DNA of 64,000 nucleotides from Acinetobacter pittii ANC 4050 (lineage in GTDB: Bacteria; Pseudomonadota; Gammaproteobacteria; Pseudomonadales; Moraxellaceae), in contig NZ_KB976987.1 in assembly GCF_000399685.1 (NCBI RefSeq), positions 3,391,943 through 3,455,942 on the forward strand, in the 5' to 3' direction. This document shows positions 27,103-35,980 of this stretch, piece after piece. Below the pieces are notes generated by a model. That model saw nothing but the letters and a program-made list of their open reading frames with translations. It had not been told where the DNA came from and did not search any database. A program made the translations under genes and the position numbers. Every line of letters begins with the position of its first letter. The first letter of the stretch is position 1.

Positions 27103-27468
27103 ATGAAAAAAAATTGTTTGTTGATTATTTTCAGCTTAAGCATATTAACGGCTTGTGCTCCGCCTCAAAATTCTTCGACTCAACTTGCTGATAGTCCGAT
27201 ACAGGCTGTATTACTTGATCAACCAGATCTTTTAAATGATGCAAGCAATTTAGATATTTCACAGCAAATGAATGCTGCAGATGATCCTTCCAATGCGCAA
27301 GTTACTATTTTACAAACAGAGCCTAGTCCAGATGCTATCTCGAAAACACGTACTGAATATTTATTAAAGCGAGATCAGCAAGTTTGGAAAATTGTGAATA
27401 AAAAGCAAAGCTATCAATGTACAAAAGGGGAGGAAACCACAGACTTTCAAGTTAATCCTTGTCCTTAA
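27103..27468 (+). CDS. Small lipoprotein, paralogue of the protein at 25529
   Basis: The 121-residue protein has a lipoprotein signal with lipobox ILTAC (Cys18) and a strong GGGGGAAGGA ribosome site. The mature part matches the 25529 protein over most of its length, strongest at the C terminus: T-R-T-E-Y, N-K-K-Q-S-Y-Q-C, then F-Q-x-x-x-C. No known domain was recognised. The two copies flank the convergent mdaB-ygiN pair, suggesting duplication followed by rearrangement or insertion. Confidence 0.75.
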   Translation: MKKNCLLIIFSLSILTACAPPQNSSTQLADSPIQAVLLDQPDLLNDASNLDISQQMNAADDPSNAQVTILQTEPSPDAISKTRTEYLLKRDQQVWKIVNKKQSYQCTKGEETTDFQVNPCP

Positions 27469-27575
27469 TGTTTAATTTTTTATCGAATATGTGGATAACT
27501 TTGATTTTGTACACAACAGAAATTTTTAGTTTTTTAGGGCAAAAACTGAAATTTGAATTTGTTGAAATTGCATGA

Positions 27576-27834
27576 TTGCTGATCAATTTAAAAAATGCTA
27601 TTGTTGCGCTCGGCAATTGTGCCGATTGGTAAAAATTACCGAATCTCACGTCATACATTTTTTCTCGTTTTAGACACCTTGTGAATACGGTGTTTCACAT
27701 TCTAAACATGCACTCTCACGGCATATAACAACTTAACTAAAGATTGATTGACCATACATGTCATCGTCATGACTACATCTTATTTTTTAGATAGTCATAG
27801 AGACATATGGCCGCTATTTTGAAGTGTACAACTC
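27576..27834 (+). promoter_or_regulatory. craA promoter and long structured 5' leader
   Basis: A promoter TTGCTG-N17-TATTGT (27576-27581, 27599-27604) predicts a start near 27611 and a leader of about 224 bases. The leader opens with a perfect hairpin (cggca/tgccg, 27611-27615/27620-27624). It continues with ggtaa/ttacc (27628-27632/27636-27640), and carries a long imperfect hairpin at 27752-27810: outer arms ccatacatgtc/gacatatgg, inner arms atgactacatct/agatagtcat, each with a 2-base bulge. A 17-codon reading frame, 27769-27822, runs through this hairpin and ends 12 bases before the craA ATG. The rest of the gap (27469-27575) holds no gene. Confidence 0.5.
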
Positions 27835-29064
27835 ATGAAAAATATTCAAACGACAACGTTGAACCGTACAACGTTGATGTTTCCTTTAGCCTTAGTGCTA
27901 TTTGAATTTGCGGTTTATATCGGTAATGACTTGATTCAGCCAGCCATGTTGGCAATTACTGAAGATTTTGGGGTGAGTGCAACTTGGGCACCCTCTTCAA
28001 TGTCATTTTATTTATTAGGCGGCGCTACAGTTGCATGGTTGCTTGGGCCTTTGTCGGACCGGCTCGGACGTAAAAAAGTACTATTAGCAGGAGTTTTATT
28101 CTTTGCTCTATGCTGTTTTTTAATTTTACTGACGACGCAAATCGAGCAATTTCTAGCTTTAAGATTTTTGCAGGGAATTGGCTTAACCGTAATTTCAGCC
28201 GTTGGTTATGCGGCCATTCAAGAGAGTTTTGCTGAGCGTGATGCGATTAAAGTCATGGCACTCATGGCGAATATCTCATTACTTGCACCCTTGCTCGGAC
28301 CTGTACTTGGAGCTTTTTTAATTGATTATGTGTCTTGGCATTGGGGCTTTGTCGCCATTGCTGTATTGGCATTACTCAGTTGGATCGGTTTGAAAAAACA
28401 GATGCCAAGCCAGCAAGCGAGTGTAACTAAGCAACCCTTTAGTTATCTTTTTGATGACTTTAAGAAGGTGTTTACCAACCGTCGTTTTTTGGGTCTAAGC
28501 CTTGCATTGCCCTTAGTGGGGATGCCTTTAATGCTATGGATTGCTTTATCACCCATCATTTTAGTTGATGAGTTGAAGCTTACTAGTGTGCAATATGGTT
28601 TAGCTCAATTCCCCGTATTTTTTGGCTTGATTGTTGGCAACATCGTCTTAATTAAAATTATTGACCGTTTGGCTTTAGGTAGAACGGTCATGATGGGTTT
28701 GCCCATTATGCTGTTGGGTACACTCATTTTAATCTTAGGCGTGGTATGGCAAACCTATCTCATACCTTGTTTGCTTACAGGTATGACTCTGATTTGTTTT
28801 GGTGAAGGGATTAGTTTCTCAGTCTTATATCGTTTTGCACTCATGTCATCTGAAGTATCAAAAGGAACGGTTGCTGCAGCAGTTTCGATGTTGCTGATGA
28901 TGAGTTTCTTTGCAATGATTGAGCTAGTACGTTACCTCTATACACAATTTCATTTATGGGCTTTTGCATTATCTGCATTTACCTTTATTGCTCTTTGGTT
29001 TAGCCAACCGCGAATTGCTTTAAAGCAGGAAATGCAAGAAAGAAAGCTCGAAGGAAATGATTAA
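27835..29064 (+). CDS. craA: MFS multidrug/chloramphenicol exporter CraA (MdfA type)
   Basis: The 409-residue, 12-segment MFS protein is of the MdfA family. TM1 holds the acidic pair Glu24 and Asp32 in LFEFAVYIGNDLIQPAM, the proton/drug-coupling residues in MdfA. Motif A is seen in LLGPLSDRLGRKKVLL, motif B in LRFLQGIG, and motif C in APLLGPVLGAFL. It exports chloramphenicol and other drugs from the inner membrane. Length and sequence match CraA of the A. baumannii group as remembered, with differences that suggest a sibling species. It is preceded by a long structured leader. Confidence 0.92.
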   Translation: MKNIQTTTLNRTTLMFPLALVLFEFAVYIGNDLIQPAMLAITEDFGVSATWAPSSMSFYLLGGATVAWLLGPLSDRLGRKKVLLAGVLFFALCCFLILLTTQIEQFLALRFLQGIGLTVISAVGYAAIQESFAERDAIKVMALMANISLLAPLLGPVLGAFLIDYVSWHWGFVAIAVLALLSWIGLKKQMPSQQASVTKQPFSYLFDDFKKVFTNRRFLGLSLALPLVGMPLMLWIALSPIILVDELKLTSVQYGLAQFPVFFGLIVGNIVLIKIIDRLALGRTVMMGLPIMLLGTLILILGVVWQTYLIPCLLTGMTLICFGEGISFSVLYRFALMSSEVSKGTVAAAVSMLLMMSFFAMIELVRYLYTQFHLWAFALSAFTFIALWFSQPRIALKQEMQERKLEGND

Positions 29065-29067
29065 ATT

Positions 29068-29101
29068 AAAAATACCGGAATCAATATTCCGGTATTTTTT
29101 T
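29068..29101. terminator. craA terminator, convergent with the FUSC gene
   Basis: A 14-base perfect stem, aaaaataccggaat (29068-29081) and attccggtattttt (29086-29099), with T-run. It is symmetric and can act in both directions. Confidence 0.92.
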
Positions 29102-29104
29102 GTT

Positions 29105-31255
29105 TTAGGTCATTTCTTGTTCTAAAAGCTTGCCTTTAAGCGTTAATAGTTCAGGCAAGGTTTCTAACAATAAAGTGATTTGTTTCAAGACTAATATATA
29201 TTTTTCGGAAAGGTGTTCATGTGCAGTTATGCTTTGAATTTCTTGTAAGGTTTGTTCAATAAGCTTCGGGTTGGGAAGTGACTGCTCAAGAACACTCTGG
29301 CTTATAATTTGCTGGCAGCGTAACAATAATTGCAAAATCTGCTCATCATCAATTTTTTGACGCTGACTTCCTAACGCTGCTACGTAACTCAGTTGGCTGT
29401 GGCTATAAACCAGATAACGAAAAGCATAATGGATGAGTTGAGGGTTAGGGTTCGGTTCGGCACTTAAACTCGAGATCATATTTGATAGCTCGATTTGAGC
29501 ATTATGCGCAGCACGACGAATTCGGCGGTACTCTATATCCTGATTTTTTCCATATTGATATTGTTCAACAATCACATTGAAATAATCTAAGGTGGCTTTG
29601 CTACTTTTCTTAATATTGTTTGGAATATTACGGAAGTTCCAGTCGGGCCAAATAAAGTTTACGGCAAGCCATGCAATCAAACAGCCTAATAAGGTATCGA
29701 TTAGGCGAGGTAAAATAATGCTGTAACCTGCACCTTTTAAGTTGAAAATGAGCAATACCATTAAGGTTGCCATCAGTGTTGCTAGGGCATATTTCTTCTG
29801 GCGTAAGTAGAAAAAGCTAACTCCACAAATAATGGTAAGAATGAGCTGGCCTTCAATACTGGGAACAAAATATAAAATTGGTATACCTAATAAAACACCG
29901 AGTAGGGTGCCAATAGTTCTTAGTTTAAGACGGCTTTTAGTCGCAAAATAAGTAATCTGACAGACAAATAAGCTAGTGAGCAAAATCCAATAACCATGTT
30001 GCGCAAAGGGTAATAACGAAATCGCGTAACCTGCTGCGAAAACAACAGCAATTCGTATGGCATGTCTAAATAGGGCTGACTGCGGCGTAAGTTGCTGCCG
30101 AAGTTTTAAGATAAGATCTGAAAATCCTTGGATATCATCATCAAGTAAATTTAAGTGTTCTTGTCTGGTGTGTGTACTATTTTCAGGGACGGGTTGTGCA
30201 TATTGTAGTTGTTCAAACTGTTCATGCATTCCTTTTAAGTTATCAAAAATAAGTTTTAAATTTTTAACTTCAAAATTTTGCGGATGTTGTTGTATCCAGT
30301 CTTTTAAAGAACTTTCCAAATGTCCCAATACGGTCTGACTTTCTTGCGAAGGCTGAAATGGCTGATTATATAAAATACATTGAGCTAATTTTTGGCATGC
30401 TTGTGCTTGTAGTCGCAGGTTTTTTTGGAAACGGAAAATAAGATCACTGCGGCTAAAATTCTGTTGAATATGTTCGTAATGTAAATAATTTGAAGTCGCT
30501 TGTTCGTGAATATCACGGGCGAAAAAATACAGGTTTAGCCAATAGATACTTCTATTACTCACCCTCGAAGCTTTCAATCGAGTAAGTAGGGAACTGCGGA
30601 TTTGATTCAGGCTTTGGGCAACTTGCGTATTTTGTAAGGATAGTTCATATAAAAGCTGTTCTACATTCTCTTTATTGTCAGGATCAAACAAACGTGCTTT
30701 AGCTTGCAGTAGTGCAGAAATTTCTTGAAAGATTTGTGAGAGTTTGTCTTGTAAGGGAAGGGTAGGTTTAATAATAAAAAATAAAATAGAAGTTAAACCG
30801 TACCAGAGAGCACCATAAACAAAATAGGTGGGTTGTTGATACCAATGCACATATTCGCCTACCCCGAACATGCTATAAATGGAGAGCAAAATTGTGCCAA
30901 ACGAAATTGTGGCATAACGTTGTCCTAAGGCCCCTAGTAAAATAAAAAAAGCACTTGAGATTGAGAGATATAAAATAAAGAAAACTTTGTAGGGAGCTAA
31001 AAAGCCAAGGATACTGCTGACTGTAAAAAAGAGCAGGCAGACATAGGCCAAGTTACGTAATCGAATACTTAAACGATCATCAAAGTCTGTTAAAGCTGCT
31101 GCAATTGCGCCTAAAGTGACTGGAACAATTAGCTCGTTATGTCCTAACCAAAGTAAACCTAAAGTTGTGCCTGTGAGTACAATCAAAATTTGCAGGCAAT
31201 AAATTAAAATAGAGTTTGTCTTAAAACTATTAAATAATTGGGTCAGATAATTCAC
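29105..31255 (-). CDS. FUSC-family (YccS-like) inner-membrane protein
   Basis: The 716-residue protein has two clusters of membrane segments: about residues 15-165 and 390-520. They are separated by a large Gln-rich cytoplasmic helical region, and a second cytoplasmic domain follows. This is the YccS/FUSC layout seen in aromatic-acid efflux (AaeB-like) and related proteins. The segment YWILLTSLFVCQITYFATKSR resembles the FUSC_2 core. It starts with GTG at 31255. The function is unproven; it may be a transporter of aromatic acids or envelope-active compounds. Confidence 0.83.
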   Translation of the reverse strand: MNYLTQLFNSFKTNSILIYCLQILIVLTGTTLGLLWLGHNELIVPVTLGAIAAALTDFDDRLSIRLRNLAYVCLLFFTVSSILGFLAPYKVFFILYLSISSAFFILLGALGQRYATISFGTILLSIYSMFGVGEYVHWYQQPTYFVYGALWYGLTSILFFIIKPTLPLQDKLSQIFQEISALLQAKARLFDPDNKENVEQLLYELSLQNTQVAQSLNQIRSSLLTRLKASRVSNRSIYWLNLYFFARDIHEQATSNYLHYEHIQQNFSRSDLIFRFQKNLRLQAQACQKLAQCILYNQPFQPSQESQTVLGHLESSLKDWIQQHPQNFEVKNLKLIFDNLKGMHEQFEQLQYAQPVPENSTHTRQEHLNLLDDDIQGFSDLILKLRQQLTPQSALFRHAIRIAVVFAAGYAISLLPFAQHGYWILLTSLFVCQITYFATKSRLKLRTIGTLLGVLLGIPILYFVPSIEGQLILTIICGVSFFYLRQKKYALATLMATLMVLLIFNLKGAGYSIILPRLIDTLLGCLIAWLAVNFIWPDWNFRNIPNNIKKSSKATLDYFNVIVEQYQYGKNQDIEYRRIRRAAHNAQIELSNMISSLSAEPNPNPQLIHYAFRYLVYSHSQLSYVAALGSQRQKIDDEQILQLLLRCQQIISQSVLEQSLPNPKLIEQTLQEIQSITAHEHLSEKYILVLKQITLLLETLPELLTLKGKLLEQEMT

Positions 31256-31410
31256 GGCTTTTGTTCTAACTTAGAGAATACGTGAGAAAGCAGTACGGAA
31301 CTTTAAATCTTTATTACTTCAAAAATATTATTCTTTTTATCTACAAAAGTCAGTCAATTTTTAAGATTTTATTAGGCTGAAACCAAGTTGTAATGATTAA
31401 AAAATTAGCA

Positions 31411-31448
31411 AAATTGTGGATATCTTTTTAGATACCCACAATTTAAAA
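31411..31448 (-). terminator. sodC terminator
   Basis: Arms aaattgtggatatc (31411-31424) and gatacccacaattt (31431-31444) form a long near-perfect stem just downstream of sodC on the minus strand. Confidence 0.75.
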
Positions 31449-31458
31449 AAGACATCAA

Positions 31459-32034
31459 TTATTTAATCACACCACACGCAATTCGTGCTCCGCCACCGCC
31501 AAGAGGTTGAGGTGAGTCTGAGTAATTGTCGCCACCCGCGTGGATCATAATAGCTCGACCTTGAATGTCAGCAAGTTTTAATCGAGGTGCGATCACAGCT
31601 GTTGTTGCAACACCTGTATTATCAACTACTAAAACAGGTAGATCACCGAGATGGCCTGTGGTTGGTGTACCATGGTGAGGTGCTTGGTTCGGGTTATAGT
31701 GACTACCCGCAGCTAAAGCCGCACCAGGTTTTCCATCTTTTACAGCAGGTGCACAAGAACCATTTTCATGAATATGGAAACCACGAGTACCGCTTGGTAA
31801 GTCAGCAAGGGCTGGGGTAATAATTAAACCTTTATCGCTATCTTGGAAGCTAACCGTACCAATTTTTTTACCAATACCGTTAGCGGTTACTTCATTTACA
31901 TCAACCACTTTTTTTGTATGCATTGTGGTTAATGCTTGAGCTGTGTCAGAAACAGTTTTTGTGACCGAACTACAGCCAACCGTAAAAAGAGCCGTAAGCG
32001 CGCAGACCGCACCAATTTTATTAAACATCTGCAT
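31459..32034 (-). CDS. sodC: Cu-Zn superoxide dismutase, lipoprotein form
   Basis: The 191-residue periplasmic enzyme dismutates superoxide. It has a lipobox FTVGC (Cys21), so it is probably membrane-tethered. Copper and zinc ligands are visible in GFHIHENGSC, SHYNP, HHGTPTTGHLGDLP and MIHAGGDNYSD. Structural cysteines are in NGSC and IACGVIK, and GGGGARIACG closes the fold. The ATG at 32034 follows AAGGA. It stands alone between terminators. Confidence 0.95.
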   Translation of the reverse strand: MQMFNKIGAVCALTALFTVGCSSVTKTVSDTAQALTTMHTKKVVDVNEVTANGIGKKIGTVSFQDSDKGLIITPALADLPSGTRGFHIHENGSCAPAVKDGKPGAALAAGSHYNPNQAPHHGTPTTGHLGDLPVLVVDNTGVATTAVIAPRLKLADIQGRAIMIHAGGDNYSDSPQPLGGGGARIACGVIK

Positions 32035-32153
32035 AATTGGATGTCCTTATAAATATGTATGATTGTTTGATTCAAACAAACGCAGGTTTAACCTACAAGT
32101 TAATTTAAATAGTTAATTTGTATCTAGAAACATTTTTAAATTAAATAGCGATG

Positions 32154-33278
32154 TCACTCTTTATCAGTTGAAGATTCATGATCAGAATCATAAATCATAG
32201 TGGTTTTTGGCATAGGTTCTGGTTCAATCGTTTCATGTAACCATTCACGCCAAATTGCTAGCAAAATAGCCAAAATGACAGGGCCAATAAATAGACCTAC
32301 CAATCCAAAACTCGCAATACCACCTAATACACCGAACATAATTAATAAGAATGGAATTTTGGTAGCACCAGAAATCACCAGTGGACGAATAACATTATCT
32401 GAACTGCTGACAATGACTACACCCCAAACAACCACGCCGATTGCTTCCATGGTTTGACCTTGAGAGAACAACCATAAGCCAACGCCTAAATAAGAAATTG
32501 GCGTACCAAATGGAATTAGAGCCAATAAGAAAGTAGCAATAGTGAGTACCATAGGGTTTGGTACACCTGCTACAAAGTAACTTAAACCAGCTAAAACAGC
32601 TTGAGCAATTGCAGTTAAACCCACGCCATACACGACTGCACGAGTTGTCTCAGAAATCGTATCAAGATAATGATGAATACGAGGGCCAATCACCATTTCT
32701 AAAGCTTTACTCACCTGAGATAAAATCAGTTGTCCATCACGATAGAAGAAAAATAGGCTAAATACCGCAAAGCCGAGTTTGACAACATTTTTACTAATTT
32801 CACCGAGCAACACACGACCATAACTTAAATGGCTTTGTACCCAAGCTGCGATATTTTGAATCGTGCTATTAGGATCATTATTTAATTCATTGAGTGTGCG
32901 AGAGATTTCTTTTCCTATAAAAGGAAGATTCCGAATAAAATCAGGAACACTTAAATGGCCTGAAAAAACCTGACGTTGTAAGTCAAAATATAAATTGCGA
33001 CCTTCATGCTGCAAAATAAAAATAGCGCATGTAAAAGGAACGCCCACAACCAAAATGACCAGACTGATCATGAGTGTTGCATTTAAAGTATTACGGCTTT
33101 CTCCAAAAAAACGTTGAATTCTTAAATAAATAGGCCAAGTCATATAAGCAATGATGGCAGCCCAAAGTACAGGAACAATAAAGTATTTTAGGATATTAAA
33201 TCCTAAAAAAATTAAAATAAAAAACAGCCCAAACAATAAAACGCGCTGTAAATTAGGAGCGTATGGATGCACGAACAA
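32154..33278 (-). CDS. AI-2E (PerM/YdiK) family membrane protein
   Basis: The 374-residue protein has about eight membrane segments in the AI-2E-transporter pattern: an N-terminal pair (LFGLFFILIFLG and LWAAIIAYMTWP), a soluble loop, and a C-terminal group with FLLALIPFGTPISYLGVG and GLFIGPVILAILLAIWREW. Members export or exchange small molecules, but the name is based on TqsA and does not prove AI-2 transport. The start is TTG at 33278 or GTG at 33272; no strong ribosome site separates them. Confidence 0.84.
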   Translation of the reverse strand: MFVHPYAPNLQRVLLFGLFFILIFLGFNILKYFIVPVLWAAIIAYMTWPIYLRIQRFFGESRNTLNATLMISLVILVVGVPFTCAIFILQHEGRNLYFDLQRQVFSGHLSVPDFIRNLPFIGKEISRTLNELNNDPNSTIQNIAAWVQSHLSYGRVLLGEISKNVVKLGFAVFSLFFFYRDGQLILSQVSKALEMVIGPRIHHYLDTISETTRAVVYGVGLTAIAQAVLAGLSYFVAGVPNPMVLTIATFLLALIPFGTPISYLGVGLWLFSQGQTMEAIGVVVWGVVIVSSSDNVIRPLVISGATKIPFLLIMFGVLGGIASFGLVGLFIGPVILAILLAIWREWLHETIEPEPMPKTTMIYDSDHESSTDKE

Positions 33279-33395
33279 TATTTCTCTAATTTTCTACATA
33301 GAATAAAGTCATATTAACTGAAAAATAACCTGAGGCAAATTTTAAGGCCTTAATGTAAAGAACCTTATACATTCAGTTTCCGTGCTTAAATTTCT

Positions 33396-34040
33396 TTAAA
33401 ACCACTCAGCTTTATCTTCAATTAATTTATTTAGAACTGGTTGCCATTGATTTTGGATACTAATAAAGTTTTTTTGTGGCTTGTCGAAAATGCTTAAACC
33501 CTGCATTGCCAAGCTGCCATACGCACTGCGTTCCGCAATCCAGGCAACAGGTTCTTGTTCAATTTTTTCAAAAAACTGTTGAATATCTTTTGAACTGGCA
33601 CTGTTAGGTTTTACTCGATTTGCAAGCAGTAAAATCTGTACTTTGCCTTTACGAATACGTTTGATGTCTTGTAAATGCTTTAAAAAACGACGCGTGCTGT
33701 CTATATCAAAAAAGGAAGGCTGAAGTGGAGTAATAATGGCATGAGCTTCACTAATAAGTTGTTCAGCATGCTCACCTGAAAGTGCACCAGGCGCATCAAT
33801 AATTAAATAATCCAGATTTTTGGGTGCATCACCAATTGATTTTTCATGACGCCAGTCAAGGCTTTGAATTTTTGCTACCGTATTGGGGCGCTGTTTTAAC
33901 CACTGTAAAGCCGATTTTTGATTATCTGAATCTGCTAATGCTACTTTATATCCTTTTTGTGCCAATGCTGTTGCCAACGTAATGGCCGTCATGGTTTTTC
34001 CGCATCCGCCCTTTTGATTTGCAATAAGTATCGTTTTCAT
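33396..34040 (-). CDS. Orphan ParA-type ATPase
   Basis: The 214-residue deviant-Walker ATPase starts [20 protein letters not shown]. The P-loop KGGCGKT has the signature Lys, [12 protein letters not shown] is the A' region, and [12 protein letters not shown] is Walker B. No parB or parS is nearby, so it is not the chromosome-partition ParA. Its compact form resembles ParA/MipZ-like proteins that place cell components or conjugation/plasmid functions. It is divergent from the nuclease-like gene at 34199. Confidence 0.83.
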   Translation of the reverse strand: MKTILIANQKGGCGKTMTAITLATALAQKGYKVALADSDNQKSALQWLKQRPNTVAKIQSLDWRHEKSIGDAPKNLDYLIIDAPGALSGEHAEQLISEAHAIITPLQPSFFDIDSTRRFLKHLQDIKRIRKGKVQILLLANRVKPNSASSKDIQQFFEKIEQEPVAWIAERSAYGSLAMQGLSIFDKPQKNFISIQNQWQPVLNKLIEDKAEWF

Positions 34041-34198
34041 AAATCCAGTTATTTTCAGCAGCACATTTGTTTATGTTTTATACCTTAGCATCTTTTTGTG
34101 TGAAGGAGATGACCGCATTTGACAAAAGTTTAAGCTGTTTCGTTATTTTAGATATGATTAGATCTGTAATCTTAATTCGCACTTTTTAAGGAAAGTTT

Positions 34199-34666
34199 AT
34201 GTCTGTATGGCTTGCCATGCTTATTGGTGCTGGAATTGGCATCATTATCACTACTCTTATTTTATCAAACACTCGCAATGGACGAATTAAGGCTGAATAT
34301 GAGCAATATATTGCTGAACTTGAACTAGAGCATCAACAAGCTCTCACACAAGCACAAAAGAGAAGTGTAAATACAAGCCGTGCAGTGTTGAAAGGAAAAA
34401 TGGCAGAACAATTTGCCCCGGTTTTACCTGAATTTCAATATTTACCCAGCGATGCAAAATTCATGGGCGATCCCGTGGACTACATTATTTTTGATGGATA
34501 TACCGATTTTCGAGATGGTGATGGGACAGCAGAAGACATTAATATTATTCTACTCGATGTAAAAAGCGGTGGGGCTAGGCTCACGAAGGGGCAACAGGCA
34601 ATTGCACAAGCGGTCCAACAAGGTAGAGTTCGTTTTGAAACTTTGAGAATAGATTTTGAAGATTAA
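34199..34666 (+). CDS. Membrane-anchored Holliday-junction-resolvase-like protein
   Basis: The 155-residue protein has an N-terminal membrane helix (about 3-24), a short coiled-coil, and a C-terminal domain. That domain reads KGKMAEQFAPVLPEFQYLP, AKFMGDPVDYIIFDG, and ILLDVKSGGARLTKGQQAI. The spaced Asp and DVK fit a PD-(D/E)xK nuclease core. This matches a conserved group described as distantly related to archaeal Holliday-junction resolvases. Activity is unproven and the membrane anchor is odd for a recombination nuclease. Confidence 0.72.
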   Translation: MSVWLAMLIGAGIGIIITTLILSNTRNGRIKAEYEQYIAELELEHQQALTQAQKRSVNTSRAVLKGKMAEQFAPVLPEFQYLPSDAKFMGDPVDYIIFDGYTDFRDGDGTAEDINIILLDVKSGGARLTKGQQAIAQAVQQGRVRFETLRIDFED

Positions 34667-34805
34667 TAAGCTGTTTAATTCAGCACAAAAAAAGACGAAA
34701 TTGATCTGTATTGTTACTAAATTTCGGTATTTTTTTCATCGCTTAAAGCTATTATAAATTGAAGATCTATTCACTTTGATCTAGCAATATTTGAGGTGTA
34801 ACGCG

Positions 34806-35369
34806 ATGAAAAAACAACGTTTGGTGATGGGCTTTTTAGCTGCTATTGGCATGAGTTCAGCATTTGCATCGACCTCAAGTGAATATAATATTGCCAATGG
34901 TTTGAGTCCCATAGAAAAAGATCAATCTATTTCTGTATTACAACCTTTTCAAGGAAATTTCAGAATATTGGGCTCAAAAGTTTATCAAAATGATGAACAA
35001 GCTAAGTTTTCTCCTATCGACTATGCAGTAAGTTGGGGATTGTTTGCACAGCCTGAAATTGCACGTCATATTTCAGTGAAACAATATGACCGTTATTTAA
35101 ACTGGAAAATTCCTAAATTACCTGTTCCAGCAGAGCAGGCCATGCAAATGGTGTCTAACATGCACATCATTCCTGCGAACCCGAAAATTGCAGAGCAGAT
35201 TAAACACGTTAAACGTGGTGATCTGGTCTATCTTAAAGGTGACCTTGTCGAAATTAAGGATAAAAATTTAGTCTGGAAATCATCGCTTACGCCAACCGAC
35301 ACAGGCGATGGAGCATGCGAATTATTCCGCGTTCAGGCAATTCATTGGGTTGAAAAACAAAATATATAA
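34806..35369 (+). CDS. Secreted/periplasmic protein of unknown function
   Basis: The 187-residue protein has a signal peptide (about 1-21, ending SSAFA-S). It shows a striking set of probably conserved elements: YAVSWGLFAQPEIA, RYLNWKIPKLPVP, a N-MH-I-P patch, GDLVYLKGDLVEI, and SLTPTDTGDGACELF near the end. Similar uncharacterised proteins exist in other proteobacteria, from memory; no function is known to me. The ATG at 34806 has GAGGTG nine bases upstream. Confidence 0.7.
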   Translation: MKKQRLVMGFLAAIGMSSAFASTSSEYNIANGLSPIEKDQSISVLQPFQGNFRILGSKVYQNDEQAKFSPIDYAVSWGLFAQPEIARHISVKQYDRYLNWKIPKLPVPAEQAMQMVSNMHIIPANPKIAEQIKHVKRGDLVYLKGDLVEIKDKNLVWKSSLTPTDTGDGACELFRVQAIHWVEKQNI

Positions 35370-35374
35370 TTTGA

Positions 35375-35406
35375 AAAAAGCCTTCATATTCATGAAGGCT
35401 TTTTAT
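35375..35406. terminator. Bidirectional terminator between 35369 and 35421
   Basis: Arms aaaaagccttcat (35375-35387) and atgaaggcttttt (35392-35404) lie between convergent genes, with T-run on the plus side and A-run on the other. Confidence 0.9.
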
Positions 35407-35420
35407 AAGAAATTTAATAT

Positions 35421-35954
35421 TTATTTCTGCTGCGATGCTTTCCAATATTTCAATTGATTTTGCGCTTGTAAATAGTCAGCAAGATCGTTGATCTGTTCAT
35501 CTTTATTGGCTTGCTTATCACTCAAATGTTTTTCTTGGTTTTCCCAATATTGATAAAATAAACCCTGAATGTAACGGCCTTGCTCAGTTTTTAAATCTAA
35601 ATCTTTTAACATGGTCAGAGAAGAGCGGACATTATCAAGAGTACGTTGTTGCTCAAATTCTGTAGTCAGAGTTCCAGCTTCATGCATTTTTGCTAATTCG
35701 CTTTCCATCTCGTCACTCATTTCTGTAAAGCGACGGTCATAATCTTCTAATAGCGCAATATCGTGTGCGTCATCAGCAGTGGCAGGGAATGTCTTAACAG
35801 GTCTTTCATTTAGTTTTTCTAAAACCTGATCGGTAGACGAGGTGGCAGAAGGTTGCTCCGTCTTAGCAGGCTCATCCGCTTTTTTACAGGCAGTAAGAAA
35901 TAGGCCAGAGCAAAGCAAAGATATTAATATGATTTGAGGTGTTTTCTTCTTCAT
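35421..35954 (-). CDS. Putative lipoprotein of unknown function
   Basis: The 177-residue protein has a lipoprotein signal with lipobox LFLTAC (Cys23), a Lys/Glu/Pro/Ser-rich linker and an acidic helical region. That region is rich in Asp, Glu, Leu and Gln (ALLEDYDRRFTEMSDEME and later DKQANKDEQINDLADYL). No family was recognised. The ATG at 35954 is preferred over an in-frame TTG at 35963. It lies just downstream of the methyltransferase gene on the same strand (26 bases). Confidence 0.7.
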   Translation of the reverse strand: MKKKTPQIILISLLCSGLFLTACKKADEPAKTEQPSATSSTDQVLEKLNERPVKTFPATADDAHDIALLEDYDRRFTEMSDEMESELAKMHEAGTLTTEFEQQRTLDNVRSSLTMLKDLDLKTEQGRYIQGLFYQYWENQEKHLSDKQANKDEQINDLADYLQAQNQLKYWKASQQK

Positions 35955-35980
35955 AACTTTCAACCAAACCTATTCACTAA

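Noticed and set aside
27700..27730. Six-codon frame MHSHGI in the craA leader
   Set aside because: No ribosome site and no relation to the hairpins; the 17-codon frame is the better candidate but also unproven.
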